DNA from: Thalassobacillus_A hwangdonensis
GTDB taxonomy: Bacteria; Bacillota; Bacilli; Bacillales; Halobacillaceae
Direction: 5' to 3'
DNA: 64,000 nt
Assembly: GCF_042675915.1 (NCBI RefSeq)
Contig: NZ_JBHTKL010000001.1
Span: 372,001-436,000 of the forward strand
A model generated the notes under the pieces. It ran no database searches. It was given only the letters and a program-made list of their open reading frames with translations, and was not told the DNA's origin. The position numbers and the translations under genes are program-made. The stretch's first letter is position 1. Each line of letters opens with the position of its first letter. Positions 31,894 to 40,971 of the stretch are shown here, piece by piece.

Positions 31894-32745
31894 TTAAACT
31901 TGATCTTCTTTTTTCTCAATAAACACTTGGTGTGGGAATGGAATCTCGATGCCTGCTTGATCAAGCGCTACTTTCATCGCTTTTCTCAAATCGCGTTCGA
32001 CAGCCCATTGCTGCATGTTCTCCGTCTTACCAAGTACACGTAAGACGACATCTGACGATCCTAGGCTTTGGACTCCAAGGACGCTAGGTCCTTCTTTGAA
32101 GCGTTCATCGTTTTGCTCGAAGTCTTCACAAACTTTTTGCAGAACTTCGATCGCTGCATCAATATTCTCATCATATCCAATTCCGATGTCCACCAGTGCA
32201 CGCATGTTTCCGCGAGAATGGTTACTCACACCGACAAGCTCACGGTTCGGGACAAAGTGTAGTGTACCATCAAACCCGCGAATTTTAGTTGTACGTAAGC
32301 CAAGTTCTTCAACAACACCGTCATACCCACCGGTCGTAACGTAATCCTCCACATCCAATTGACGTTCCAACAGGATGAAAAAGCCGGTTACGATATCACT
32401 GACAAGTCCTTGTGCACCGAACCCGATAGCTAGACCGATGATTCCAGCGCTTGCAAGAAGAGGTCCAATTGGCAAACCGATCAATTCCATGAACATCATA
32501 ATAAAAATGAAAATCAGTACATAGGAAACAATATTCTCCCCGAGGTTCTCCAACGTCTGAGTGCGTCCTTCGGTCAGCTTCCTGGATTTACTCGTCTTTT
32601 GAATGGATGCACGAATTATTTTTTTCAATAACGGGCTGATGATCAGAAAAGCGATAATCAATGCTCCGATTTTCAACCCGACAGTAATCAACACATCTGC
32701 GATTTCTGCTAAGTTCAATTCAAATCCTTCTTCAAAAAAGTTCAT
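31894..32745 (-). CDS. MscS-type mechanosensitive channel (YkuT/MscY)
   Basis: A 283-residue small-conductance mechanosensitive channel. Two N-terminal helices are followed by the pore helix (LIGLPIGPLLASAGIIGLAIGFGAQGLVSDIVTG), which has the Gly/Ala packing typical of MscS TM3. The cytosolic beta and alpha/beta domains follow (DYVTTGGYDGVVEELGLRTT, FVPNREL). It releases solutes on hypo-osmotic shock. It corresponds in position to ykuT of B. subtilis. The C-terminal ~10 residues are charged. Start ATG with GAAGGGAG upstream. Confidence 0.9.
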   Translation of the reverse strand: MNFFEEGFELNLAEIADVLITVGLKIGALIIAFLIISPLLKKIIRASIQKTSKSRKLTEGRTQTLENLGENIVSYVLIFIFIMMFMELIGLPIGPLLASAGIIGLAIGFGAQGLVSDIVTGFFILLERQLDVEDYVTTGGYDGVVEELGLRTTKIRGFDGTLHFVPNRELVGVSNHSRGNMRALVDIGIGYDENIDAAIEVLQKVCEDFEQNDERFKEGPSVLGVQSLGSSDVVLRVLGKTENMQQWAVERDLRKAMKVALDQAGIEIPFPHQVFIEKKEDQV

Positions 32746-32985
32746 ATTATTGCTCCCTTCAATACACGTATAGTAAATAGAATAGCGAAAAGAGCATCAT
32801 CATTTCAACCATAAGCTCTCAATATAAGACATAATCGTACATCATTCTTCTTTAAAGTTGGAAAAACATTCATATCATTTTACAAAGCTCGACACTTGTT
32901 GTTTAATGAGTATGGGTTCTGGTTATATTAGTATGGTGTAAAAGAAAATCAGCCATACTTTAATTGTATTTATTATTACGTAACA

Positions 32986-33014
32986 TTGACTTTAATCAGG
33001 CTGCTAGCTATAAT
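32986..33014 (+). promoter_or_regulatory. Strong sigma-A promoter of the peroxiredoxin gene
   Basis: TTGACT and TATAAT are separated by exactly 17 bases, close to consensus, with the inferred start ~45 bases before the start codon. The 200 bases further upstream, to the mscY start, are AT-rich with no gene seen. Confidence 0.72.
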
Positions 33015-33067
33015 TGTAATCGTGAGAAAATTTTTACGACGAATATAATCATTTGGAGGGATATGAC

Positions 33068-33610
33068 ATGGCAGAACGTATGGTAGCAAAACAGGCACCT
33101 CGCTTCGAAATGGATGCGGTGCTTTCCAACAAGGAATTCGGTAAAGTATCTTTGGAAGAAAACATGAAAAACGACAAATGGACAGTACTTTTCTTCTATC
33201 CAATGGATTTCACATTCGTATGTCCTACAGAAATCACTGCATTGTCTGATCGTTATGATGAGTTCGAAGATCTTGATGCAGAAGTGGTAGGAGTATCCAC
33301 GGATACGATCCACACACACTTGGCATGGATCAACACTTCCCGTGACGAAAACGGTCTTGGCGATCTTGCATATCCACTAGCTGCGGATACGAATCACCAG
33401 GTCTCCAAAGACTTCGGTGTCCTGATTGAAGATGAAGGTGTCGCACTTCGCGGACTATTCATCATCAGCCCTGAAGGTGAATTGATGTATCAAGTAGTAA
33501 ACCACAACAACATCGGTCGTGATGTTGATGAGACGCTACGTGTACTTCAAGCACTTCAAACTGGCGGCCTTTGCCCGGCGAACTGGAAGCCTGGACAGGA
33601 AACGCTTTAA
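33068..33610 (+). CDS. ykuU: 2-Cys peroxiredoxin, YkuU-like
   Basis: A 180-residue AhpC/TSA-family peroxidase that reduces hydrogen peroxide and organic peroxides. The peroxidatic Cys lies in PMDFTFVCPTEI (near residue 52) and the resolving Cys in GGLCPANW (near 168), a typical 2-Cys arrangement. The start is the ATG at 33068 with TTGGAGGG upstream. It is followed by the thioredoxin-like ykuV, as in B. subtilis, which may reduce it. The consensus promoter suggests high expression. Confidence 0.92.
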   Translation: MAERMVAKQAPRFEMDAVLSNKEFGKVSLEENMKNDKWTVLFFYPMDFTFVCPTEITALSDRYDEFEDLDAEVVGVSTDTIHTHLAWINTSRDENGLGDLAYPLAADTNHQVSKDFGVLIEDEGVALRGLFIISPEGELMYQVVNHNNIGRDVDETLRVLQALQTGGLCPANWKPGQETL

Positions 33611-33635
33611 ACGGACAAGCATACTCGAATGATCG

Positions 33636-33670
33636 AAAAGGGGTCTAACAATTGTTGTTAGGCCCTTTTA
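33636..33670 (+). terminator. Intrinsic terminator after ykuU
   Basis: AAAAGGGGTCTAACAA pairs with TTGTTAGGCCCTTTT (with G-T pairs) over TTG. Confidence 0.75.
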
Positions 33671-33707
33671 CAAACGATAAAAATGAATTACGGTAAGGAG
33701 GATTCCT

Positions 33708-34157
33708 ATGCGTCTTAGACAACCAATGCCTGAACTTGAAGGTGCTACAGAGTGGTTGAACGGAGAAGTCACGAAGAGTGATTTGGTAGGCGGCAAACCG
33801 ACACTGATCCATTTCTGGTCTGTAAGCTGTGGACTTTGTAAAGAAGCGATGCCAAATGTAAATGAGTTCCGCGATGAATATAAAGATGAGTTGAATGTAA
33901 TTGCGGTGCATATGCCACGATCTGAGAAAGATTTGGATCTGGATACGATCAAAGAAGTCGCTGCTGAGCACGAAATTACACAGCCGATCTTCGTAGATAA
34001 CAAACATGCGCTGACAGATGCATTTGAGAACCAGTATGTCCCGGCTTACTATGTATTTGATGAAGAAGGAAATCTTCGTCACTTCCAAGCGGGCGGGGGC
34101 GGTATGAAAATGCTGCGTAAGCGTGTCAACCGTGTACTAGGTAAGAATGAAAAATAA
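33708..34157 (+). CDS. ykuV: Thiol-disulfide oxidoreductase YkuV
   Basis: A 149-residue thioredoxin-fold protein without a signal peptide. The redox pair is in SVSCGLCKEAMP (Cys-Gly-Leu-Cys) and the cis-Pro region is NQYVPAYYVFDEEG. B. subtilis YkuV is a cytosolic reductase of the TlpA/ResA type that can reduce protein disulfides and peroxides. AAGGAGG precedes the ATG and a terminator follows. Confidence 0.92.
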   Translation: MRLRQPMPELEGATEWLNGEVTKSDLVGGKPTLIHFWSVSCGLCKEAMPNVNEFRDEYKDELNVIAVHMPRSEKDLDLDTIKEVAAEHEITQPIFVDNKHALTDAFENQYVPAYYVFDEEGNLRHFQAGGGGMKMLRKRVNRVLGKNEK

Positions 34158-34163
34158 ACAACA

Positions 34164-34190
34164 GCCACCAGAATCTCTGGTGGTTTTTTT
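34164..34190 (+). terminator. Intrinsic terminator after ykuV
   Basis: CCACCAGA pairs with TCTGGTGG over ATC, followed by TTTTTTT. Confidence 0.88.
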
Positions 34191-34326
34191 ATCTGCGTCA
34201 TTGTCGGAATAGTTGGAATTATTAATTCTTTTGCATTTTTTAAAATAATCGGTCGTAAAGGTGGAAAATTATTTCGTAACCCGATATATTATTAATTACG
34301 TTAAAAATTTACAAGGGGGGAGACAT

Positions 34327-36081
34327 ATGGATACATTTAAGAAACTGAAAGAATTCTATTGGCCATTCAAACGGTTTTTCTTATGGTCCTTATTTTTCTT
34401 GTTATTCGTCACCGGGATTACGCTGGTCTATCCTATTATATTGAAAGTGACCATCGATGATGTAGTGCTTGATGAACAATATGATCTAATACCATACTTA
34501 GCTGGCGGGTTCATACTAATCATGGCAGTCAAAGGCGTCGCCACATACTTTCAACAATACTTAGGAGACTTATTTGGAATACGATCCGTCTATACCCTAA
34601 GAGATGGTCTATATAAAAAGCTGCAGCGCCTTCCATTCAGATATTATGATAATGCCAAGACTGGAGACTTGATGTCCAGATTGACTGCCGATGTAGAAGG
34701 GTTCCGCTTCTTCCTGTCATTCGGTTTCAATGAACTGATTCGTATTGTTCTTTTGATTGTAAGCAGCCTAGCTGTAATGTTTTATTTTTCAATACCTTTG
34801 GCACTGGTTACTATGGCCGCGATGCCATTTCTCGCAGTTGTCGTCTATATGTTCGACAAACGTGTACACCCTGCATTCCGGGGAATTCGTAAATCGTTCG
34901 GGAAACTTAATACAAGAGTCCAGGAAAATATCAGTGGAATGAACACAGTAAAATCTCTTTCACGTGAAGGCTTCGAAGTCGACCGTTTTCTTCATAGAAA
35001 TGATGATTACCGTACCAACTATATAACCACTGCAAACATTTGGGCTAAATACTTTCCTTTAATGGAATTTATCGGGAATATTTCGGTTGTGGTCCTGCTT
35101 GCTTATGGTGGCTCCCTTGTCGTAAACGGCCAACTTCAATTAGGGGAGTTAGTCGCATTTTTCAGTCTCGTCTGGTATATCCTTGGTCCATTGATGAACT
35201 TCGGATTTGTAATCAACTTATTTTCTCAGTCAAAAGCTTCCGGAGAACGTCTTTTGGAAATACTTGAAGCGAATGAGGATATTGATGAAAAAGAAGAAGC
35301 TATTCATGAAGAACGTCTGAAAGGACATGTAACGTTTGAAAATGTCACGTTGACTTACACCGAAGATGACGATTCTGCTTTGAAGGACATCAATTTCGAT
35401 GCTCCTCCTGGTAAAGTCGTAGGACTTATCGGCTCTACTGGCTCTGGAAAAACCAGTATTACACAGTTGATCACTCGTTTTTATGAGCCTGAGCAAGGGA
35501 CAGTTTCCATTGATGGAAAACCCGTCGATCAATATACACTTAAAAGCCTGAGAAGAAATATTGGTTTCGTTCTACAAGAATCATTTTTGTTCTCTACTTC
35601 TATTAAAGAAAACATTGCATATGGAAATCCTGATGCGACTATGGACGAAGTGATTGATGCTGCTAAACGCGCTCAAGCACATGACTTTATTATGGATATG
35701 CCGGAGGGCTACGACACGCTGCTTGGTGAGAGAGGAATGGGCCTCTCAGGCGGTCAAAAGCAACGTATTGCTATCGCAAGAGCAATTCTGATCGATCCAA
35801 GTGTGCTTGTACTTGATGATGCTACGTCTGCTGTGGATATGGAAACGGAATTCAAGATCCAAAAAGCATTGAAAGAAGTAATGCGTGGCAGAACTACATT
35901 CATCATTGCACACCGGATTTCTTCTTTGAAACATGCGGATGAAATTCTAGTGTTGGAAGATGGACGAATCAAAGAAAGAGGAAAGCATGAAAAGCTGCTT
36001 TCTAATGGTGGTCCATACCAGCGGATCTATGATATTCAATATCAGGATAAAGAAAAGATTCTGAAGGCTTCAAACAGCTGA
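34327..36081 (+). CDS. yknU: ABC exporter half-transporter YknU-like
   Basis: A 584-residue fused membrane/ATPase half-transporter. Six N-terminal helices (about 15-310) precede the nucleotide-binding domain (about 335-575). Walker A is GSTGSGKTS (near 368), the signature is LSGGQKQR (near 472) and Walker B is VLVLDDATSAVD (near 494). The catalytic Glu after Walker B is Asp, as expected for the degenerate half of a heterodimeric exporter. The partner yknV follows after 16 bases. The start is the ATG at 34327 with GGGGGGAG upstream. The substrate is unknown. The 34191-34326 leader is AT-rich and has a perfect GAATTA-T-TAATTC palindrome. Confidence 0.92.
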   Translation: MDTFKKLKEFYWPFKRFFLWSLFFLLFVTGITLVYPIILKVTIDDVVLDEQYDLIPYLAGGFILIMAVKGVATYFQQYLGDLFGIRSVYTLRDGLYKKLQRLPFRYYDNAKTGDLMSRLTADVEGFRFFLSFGFNELIRIVLLIVSSLAVMFYFSIPLALVTMAAMPFLAVVVYMFDKRVHPAFRGIRKSFGKLNTRVQENISGMNTVKSLSREGFEVDRFLHRNDDYRTNYITTANIWAKYFPLMEFIGNISVVVLLAYGGSLVVNGQLQLGELVAFFSLVWYILGPLMNFGFVINLFSQSKASGERLLEILEANEDIDEKEEAIHEERLKGHVTFENVTLTYTEDDDSALKDINFDAPPGKVVGLIGSTGSGKTSITQLITRFYEPEQGTVSIDGKPVDQYTLKSLRRNIGFVLQESFLFSTSIKENIAYGNPDATMDEVIDAAKRAQAHDFIMDMPEGYDTLLGERGMGLSGGQKQRIAIARAILIDPSVLVLDDATSAVDMETEFKIQKALKEVMRGRTTFIIAHRISSLKHADEILVLEDGRIKERGKHEKLLSNGGPYQRIYDIQYQDKEKILKASNS

Positions 36082-36097
36082 AGAGAGGAGGGAAAGT

Positions 36098-37948
36098 ATG
36101 GTCCGTAACAATAGAAAAGGAAAGCAAAAGGAAACGAATAAGCATTTGAACCGCTTTCACTATACAGTAGATCAGGCAATTGAAAAACCTTTTAACTGGG
36201 AACAGATGGCACGTATGCTTCAATACTTGAAGCCATATTCAAAAAGACTTCTTCCGGCTGCAATCATCGCAATGTTGATTTCTACACTTGTTCGGCTGGC
36301 TGTGCCAATTCTAATTGGTAAAGTTGCAATCGATATCGCTTTAGAAAACAAGGATGTCCCCTTACTGATTCAATTGGTCGTAGGTATTGGACTGCTTTAC
36401 TTGTTTAGTTATGTTGGAAATGTTTTTAGAATCAAATGGGTGAATATACTAGGACAAAATGTCATCTATGATTTGCGTAAGCATTTATTCTCTCACGTCC
36501 AGCGCTTGTCCCATCGTTTCTTTGATTCGAGATCCGCAGGGTCCATTCTGGTGAGAATCATGAATGATATCAATTCATTACAGGAACTTTTCACAAACGG
36601 AATCATCAATCTGCTTATGGATATCGTGACGTTACTCGGTATCATCATCATCCTGTTTGTCTTAAGTCCTAAATTGGCACTAGCAATCATGGTCATCCTG
36701 CCAATCATGTTCTACATTTCTACGAAGCTTAGAAGGAGTATCCGCCGTTCATGGCAGGATGTCCGTATTCAGCAATCCCGTCTTAATTCCCACTTGAATG
36801 AAAGTATCCAGGGAATCAGAATTACGCAATCTTTTTCGCAGGAAAAAGAAAACACTGCGTTTTTTGATGGGGTAAACACTGATAACTATGAGTCATGGCG
36901 TAACGCAACGAAAAAAAGTGCCATGTTTCGTCCTTTTGTAGAAATGAGTAATGCAATCGGAACAGCGATCCTTATTTCCTATGGTGCGATCCTAATTATC
37001 CAGGGTCCATCCAATGGTGGAATAGAGGTTGGTACCTTTGTATCTTTTGCCTTTTTCCTCGGAATGTTCTGGGAGCCGATTTCACGATTAGGCCAGATGT
37101 ACAATCAGCTATTGATGGCAATGGCTGCATCGGAAAGAATCTTTGAATTCCTGGATGAAGAACCGAATGTAGACGAAAAGAAAAATGCGAAGAAGCTTGA
37201 TTCGATCAAGGGTCATATCGAATTCGATCATGTGCAGTTCGCGTATGATGAGAAGAGGATCGCACTCCATGATATCAACCTTGAGATGAAGCAAGGGCAG
37301 ACGGTAGCACTGGTCGGTCATACAGGATCCGGTAAAACGACGATCGCCAATCTGATCAGCCGTTTCTATGATCCTACCAAAGGTGCAGTCAAGATCGATG
37401 GTCATGATCTGAGGGATGTGAAGATAGACAGTATACGTCAGCAAATCAGTGTCGTCTTACAGGATACCTTCATCTTCTCCGGTACAATCATGGAAAACAT
37501 CCGATTTGGAAGACCTGATGCATCCGATGAGGAAGTGATGGAGGCTGCTAAAGTCGTAGGGGCTGACGATTTCATTCAGCGATTATCGGAAGGGTATCAG
37601 ACCGAAGTGGAAGAGAGAGGTAATGTGCTCTCTGCAGGGGAACGACAATTACTATCCTTTGCACGTGCCCTGCTTGCGGACCCTAGAATCCTCATTTTGG
37701 ATGAGGCGACAGCTAGCATCGATACAGAAACAGAAATGAAGATACAGCACGCGCTTAAGAGACTGCTTAAAGGAAGGACGGCAATCATCATTGCACACCG
37801 CTTGTCTACCATCCGGGAAGCGGACCATATTTTCGTTCTGGAAAATGGCAGGATCCTTGAGCAGGGTAATCACGATGAGCTGATGGAACAACAGGGAGAA
37901 TACTTCGACTTAGTCAAAACACAATTCCAAATGCTCGATGCAATTTGA
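36098..37948 (+). CDS. yknV: ABC exporter half-transporter YknV-like
   Basis: A 616-residue half-transporter, the probable partner of YknU. About 45 polar N-terminal residues precede six helices, and the nucleotide-binding domain starts near 375. Walker A is GHTGSGKTT (near 405). The signature motif is LSAGERQ instead of LSGGQ (near 510). Walker B is ILILDEATASID with the catalytic Glu present (near 531). In a head-to-tail dimer the canonical and altered motifs would create one active and one degenerate ATP site, as in BmrCD-type drug exporters. The operon ends at the terminator at 37950. Confidence 0.92.
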   Translation: MVRNNRKGKQKETNKHLNRFHYTVDQAIEKPFNWEQMARMLQYLKPYSKRLLPAAIIAMLISTLVRLAVPILIGKVAIDIALENKDVPLLIQLVVGIGLLYLFSYVGNVFRIKWVNILGQNVIYDLRKHLFSHVQRLSHRFFDSRSAGSILVRIMNDINSLQELFTNGIINLLMDIVTLLGIIIILFVLSPKLALAIMVILPIMFYISTKLRRSIRRSWQDVRIQQSRLNSHLNESIQGIRITQSFSQEKENTAFFDGVNTDNYESWRNATKKSAMFRPFVEMSNAIGTAILISYGAILIIQGPSNGGIEVGTFVSFAFFLGMFWEPISRLGQMYNQLLMAMAASERIFEFLDEEPNVDEKKNAKKLDSIKGHIEFDHVQFAYDEKRIALHDINLEMKQGQTVALVGHTGSGKTTIANLISRFYDPTKGAVKIDGHDLRDVKIDSIRQQISVVLQDTFIFSGTIMENIRFGRPDASDEEVMEAAKVVGADDFIQRLSEGYQTEVEERGNVLSAGERQLLSFARALLADPRILILDEATASIDTETEMKIQHALKRLLKGRTAIIIAHRLSTIREADHIFVLENGRILEQGNHDELMEQQGEYFDLVKTQFQMLDAI

Positions 37949-37949
37949 T

Positions 37950-37984
37950 CAAAACCCAGCCGCATTATAGTGGCTGGGTTTTAT
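37950..37984 (+). terminator. Intrinsic terminator of the yknUV operon
   Basis: AAAACCCAGCCGC pairs with GTGGCTGGGTTTT over ATTATA. Confidence 0.85.
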
Positions 37985-38057
37985 TTGCTCGGATATAACA
38001 TTCACCAACACTTTGTGATAAAATAATCCTATCTTAGTAGGTAATGGAGGACTTGTG

Positions 38058-38723
38058 ATGAAAAAGGAATTTGCAGTCATCGGACTTGGCCGATTCGGAG
38101 GTAGTATTTGCCGTGAGTTGAGCCGTGAGGGGATGGAAGTACTTGCAATTGATCTGGATGAAGATAAAGTGAATGAGTTTAAGGATATCGCCTCCCACGC
38201 GGTGATTGCGGATAGTACAGATGAACGGATCCTCCGTGAGTTAGGAGTACGTAATATCGATCATGTCATCGTTGCAATCGGTGACAACATTCAGGCTAGT
38301 ATTCTGACGACACTGATGCTGAAGGAACTGGGCATCAAAAAGATCACCGTCAAAGCTCAGAATGATTACCATGAGAAAGTATTGAGTAAAATCGGGGCAG
38401 ATGATGTCGTCCACCCTGAGCGTGACATGGGGAAAAGAATTGCGCACAATATCATTTCCAACAATATATTGGACTATATCGAGCTTTCAGATGACCATAG
38501 TGTAGTCGAGGTAAAGGCTGGAGATAAAATGAGTGGCCGTACATTAGTCGATCTTGACATCCGTGCTCATTACGGCTGTAACGTCGTGGCGATCAAACGG
38601 GGCAAAGATGTCATTGTATCCCCAATGGCTACCGAACAAATTCAGGATAATGATATTCTGATCGTCATCGGTGCAGATAAAGATATATCCAGATTCGAAA
38701 AAAATCTCGTAGTCGAAGACTGA
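38058..38723 (+). CDS. ktrC: Potassium uptake regulatory subunit KtrC
   Basis: A 221-residue cytosolic RCK protein that forms an octameric ring and gates the KtrB/D channel. The RCK_N Rossmann domain has VIGLGRFGGSICRE and the NAD/ATP-binding acidic residue in AIDLDED. RCK_C (about 140-221), the c-di-AMP-binding part in Ktr proteins, follows. The start is the ATG at 38058, 7 bases after GGAGG; this gives exactly the length of B. subtilis KtrC. It is transcribed alone with a terminator at 38749. Confidence 0.93.
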   Translation: MKKEFAVIGLGRFGGSICRELSREGMEVLAIDLDEDKVNEFKDIASHAVIADSTDERILRELGVRNIDHVIVAIGDNIQASILTTLMLKELGIKKITVKAQNDYHEKVLSKIGADDVVHPERDMGKRIAHNIISNNILDYIELSDDHSVVEVKAGDKMSGRTLVDLDIRAHYGCNVVAIKRGKDVIVSPMATEQIQDNDILIVIGADKDISRFEKNLVVED

Positions 38724-38748
38724 AACGCATTCTTCCACATAATATTCC

Positions 38749-38777
38749 AAGCAGACCACAAACGGTCTGCTTTTTTG
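38749..38777 (+). terminator. Intrinsic terminator after ktrC
   Basis: AAGCAGACC pairs with GGTCTGCTT over 6 bases, followed by TTTT. Confidence 0.85.
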
Positions 38778-38827
38778 TTTAAGCTCTGTTAAATATCCTT
38801 ATTGATTTCGCGGACCATTTTGATTTT

Positions 38828-39085
38828 GTCAGGCTACGGAAACATCGATTTCCAGTTCTTTAACCTAAGTAACTTGTTCATTACCTTGATCTGTTTTTTA
38901 AAAATTTTGCAGGGGCAGGGTCGATCACCAAACACACTCAGGGTGGCGGGGGAAACTGCGAGACTCCCGTGGGAGAAGGGCCTAGGCGAGACCCCACAGG
39001 GAGTAAAACGACCGAGGAGGCTCGCCAGCTCCCCCACAGGAAAGCGAGTAGTTTCCCCGCCGCCCTATCCGTCTATTCCCTAACG
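38828..39085. repeat. Intergenic repeat, copy 2 (core 38945-39064)
   Basis: This has the same GC-rich ~120-base core as copies 1 and 3 (GGCGGGGGAAACTGCGAGAC to GAGTAGTTTCCCCGCC). The left flank GTCAGGCTACGGAAACATCG and the right flank ending CCCTAACG are also shared. It fills the gap between ktrC and the pyruvate oxidase gene. A frame of ~90 codons runs through it but has no ribosome site. Confidence 0.85.
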
Positions 39086-39202
39086 ACCTCTGAATATCTC
39101 ATAATCGTGAAAAATCAATAACAACGTTCACCAGAGCATTGTTTTTATTTCTTGTTTTTAGGATATAGATAAGAAGATACAGAGGAGAAAGGATGGGAAT
39201 GG

Positions 39203-40924
39203 ATGCTTGAAAAACGAACAGGTGAAGTACTTACTGAAATGCTGATGGAGTGGGGGGTGGATCATCTTTATGGCATGCCCGGGGATTCAATCAATGAATT
39301 CATTGATGACCTTCGAAAAAGAAAGGAAGATCTATCTTTCATTCAAGTGCGACATGAAGAAGTGGGAGCACTTGCAGCAGCAAGTTATGCAAAGCTGACG
39401 GGTAAACTCGGCGTCTGCCTTTCGATTGCAGGGCCAGGTGCTGTACATCTTCTCAACGGCTTATATGATGCGAAAGCTGATAATGCGCCTGTGCTTGCCA
39501 TCGTAGGGCAAGTAAACAGTGAACAAGTCGGGACAGGAGGGTTCCAGGAAATCAACTTGGAACGAATGTTTGATGACGTAGCTGTCTTCAATAAGCGTGC
39601 AGAAACCGCTCAACAGCTTCCAGATCTGCTTAACCAGGCGATAAGGGAGGCATACGTAAAGAAAGGTGTAGCAGTACTGATCGTCCCGGATGATTTGTTT
39701 GCTGTGAAGCAGAATGGTGCACCTGCTCTTACGGCACTTGGAAACTATGTTCCAGAAATACTTCCATCAGAGCAAGCACTGAAAAAGGCGATGCAGATGA
39801 TGGAATCTTCGGAGAAACCGCTGATTCTGGCTGGAAAAGGGGCAGGGAAAGCACAGCAAGAGCTAGTGTCTTTTGCAGAACATATCAATGCACCAATCAT
39901 TCTCAGCCTGCAGGCAAAAGGAATCATTCCTGACAATCATCCACTTTGTCTAGGGCAGCTTGGTCAAATCGGTACGAAACCCGCATATAAAGCGATGAAA
40001 GATACGGATTTGCTGATTTTGATTGGGACACAGTTCCCATACCGTGATTTTCTTCCGGATGATGTACCTGCAATCCAAATTGATTATAAGCCGGAGAATA
40101 TCGGCAAATATTATCCTGTCGAGACAGGGTTGCCTGGAGATGCGGGACGTACACTTGATTACTTAGTGAATCATTTCACTGGTCGTTCGGACAATCAATA
40201 TTTGAAAAAGCATCAAGGTTTGATGGAAGAGTGGAGAGTAGCGGTTCAACAGGAAAAAAGAAAAGATGCCTATCCGCTCCATGGCCCGCAGGTGATGTGT
40301 CAATTGGAGAAGGCGATGGATGATGATGCCATCATATCCTGTGATGTAGGTAATGTTACCGTGTGGATGACGCGTTTCCTGCACCTGGTCCGACAAAAGA
40401 TGATCATATCGGGCTGGCTTGCAACGATGGGCAGTGGGTTACCAGGAGCAATTGCCAGTCAGATTGCCTATCCCGATCGACAGGTGATCGGCATCTGTGG
40501 AGATGGTGGATTTTCCATGGTCATGCAGGATTTCGTCACAGCAGTGAAGTATCAGCTGCCAATCAATATGATTGTGTTGAACAATAGCAAGATTGGTATG
40601 ATTAAATATGAACAAGAGCAAATGGGTCATCTGGATTATGCAGTGGAGTTAGGGGAAATGGACTTTGCCAAATTTGCGGAATCCTGTGGCGGAGAAGGGT
40701 ATCGTGTAGAGAATATTGAAGATTTGGAAACGAGTCTGAAACAAGCATTCCTATCTGATAAACCGTCCGTTATCGACGTGGTGATTGAGGAACAACCACC
40801 ATTACCGGGTAAAATCACGTATGGACAGGCAGTCAATTTCAGCAAATATTTGATAAAGGAATTTTTCGAGTCAGGAACCATGGATCTACCGGACATGAAA
40901 AAGTCGATAGATCGTCTGTTTTGA
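39203..40924 (+). CDS. Pyruvate oxidase-type thiamine diphosphate enzyme (YdaP/PoxB-like)
   Basis: A 573-residue ThDP enzyme of the pyruvate oxidase/acetolactate synthase group. The catalytic Glu is in QVRHEEVGALAAASYAKLTG. The ThDP/Mg2+ motif is GDGGFSMVMQDF with INMIVLNN. The N-terminal GVDHLYGMPGDSINEFIDDL is typical of YdaP. It probably decarboxylates pyruvate to acetate or acetyl phosphate with FAD and a quinone or oxygen acceptor; acetolactate synthase is less likely. GGAGAAAGGATG precedes the ATG. A bidirectional terminator separates it from rnjA. Confidence 0.85.
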   Translation: MLEKRTGEVLTEMLMEWGVDHLYGMPGDSINEFIDDLRKRKEDLSFIQVRHEEVGALAAASYAKLTGKLGVCLSIAGPGAVHLLNGLYDAKADNAPVLAIVGQVNSEQVGTGGFQEINLERMFDDVAVFNKRAETAQQLPDLLNQAIREAYVKKGVAVLIVPDDLFAVKQNGAPALTALGNYVPEILPSEQALKKAMQMMESSEKPLILAGKGAGKAQQELVSFAEHINAPIILSLQAKGIIPDNHPLCLGQLGQIGTKPAYKAMKDTDLLILIGTQFPYRDFLPDDVPAIQIDYKPENIGKYYPVETGLPGDAGRTLDYLVNHFTGRSDNQYLKKHQGLMEEWRVAVQQEKRKDAYPLHGPQVMCQLEKAMDDDAIISCDVGNVTVWMTRFLHLVRQKMIISGWLATMGSGLPGAIASQIAYPDRQVIGICGDGGFSMVMQDFVTAVKYQLPINMIVLNNSKIGMIKYEQEQMGHLDYAVELGEMDFAKFAESCGGEGYRVENIEDLETSLKQAFLSDKPSVIDVVIEEQPPLPGKITYGQAVNFSKYLIKEFFESGTMDLPDMKKSIDRLF

Positions 40925-40931
40925 GCAAGTA

Positions 40932-40964
40932 ATAAGCCCCTCACATAGTGTGAGGGGCTTATTT
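40932..40964. terminator. Bidirectional terminator
   Basis: ATAAGCCCCTCACA pairs with TGTGAGGGGCTTAT over TAG, between convergent pyruvate oxidase and rnjA. Confidence 0.88.
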
Positions 40965-40971
40965 ATGGTGC

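Noticed and set aside
33005..33025. PerR box at the ykuU promoter
   Set aside because: CTATAATTGTAATCG matches only about two thirds of the PerR consensus; not convincing by eye.
38802..39083. Frames of 65-95 codons through the GC-rich repeats (also at 14904-15119, 38834-39037 and 51775-52132)
   Set aside because: They translate the repeat itself in both directions, share peptide sequence only because the DNA is repeated, and lack ribosome sites.
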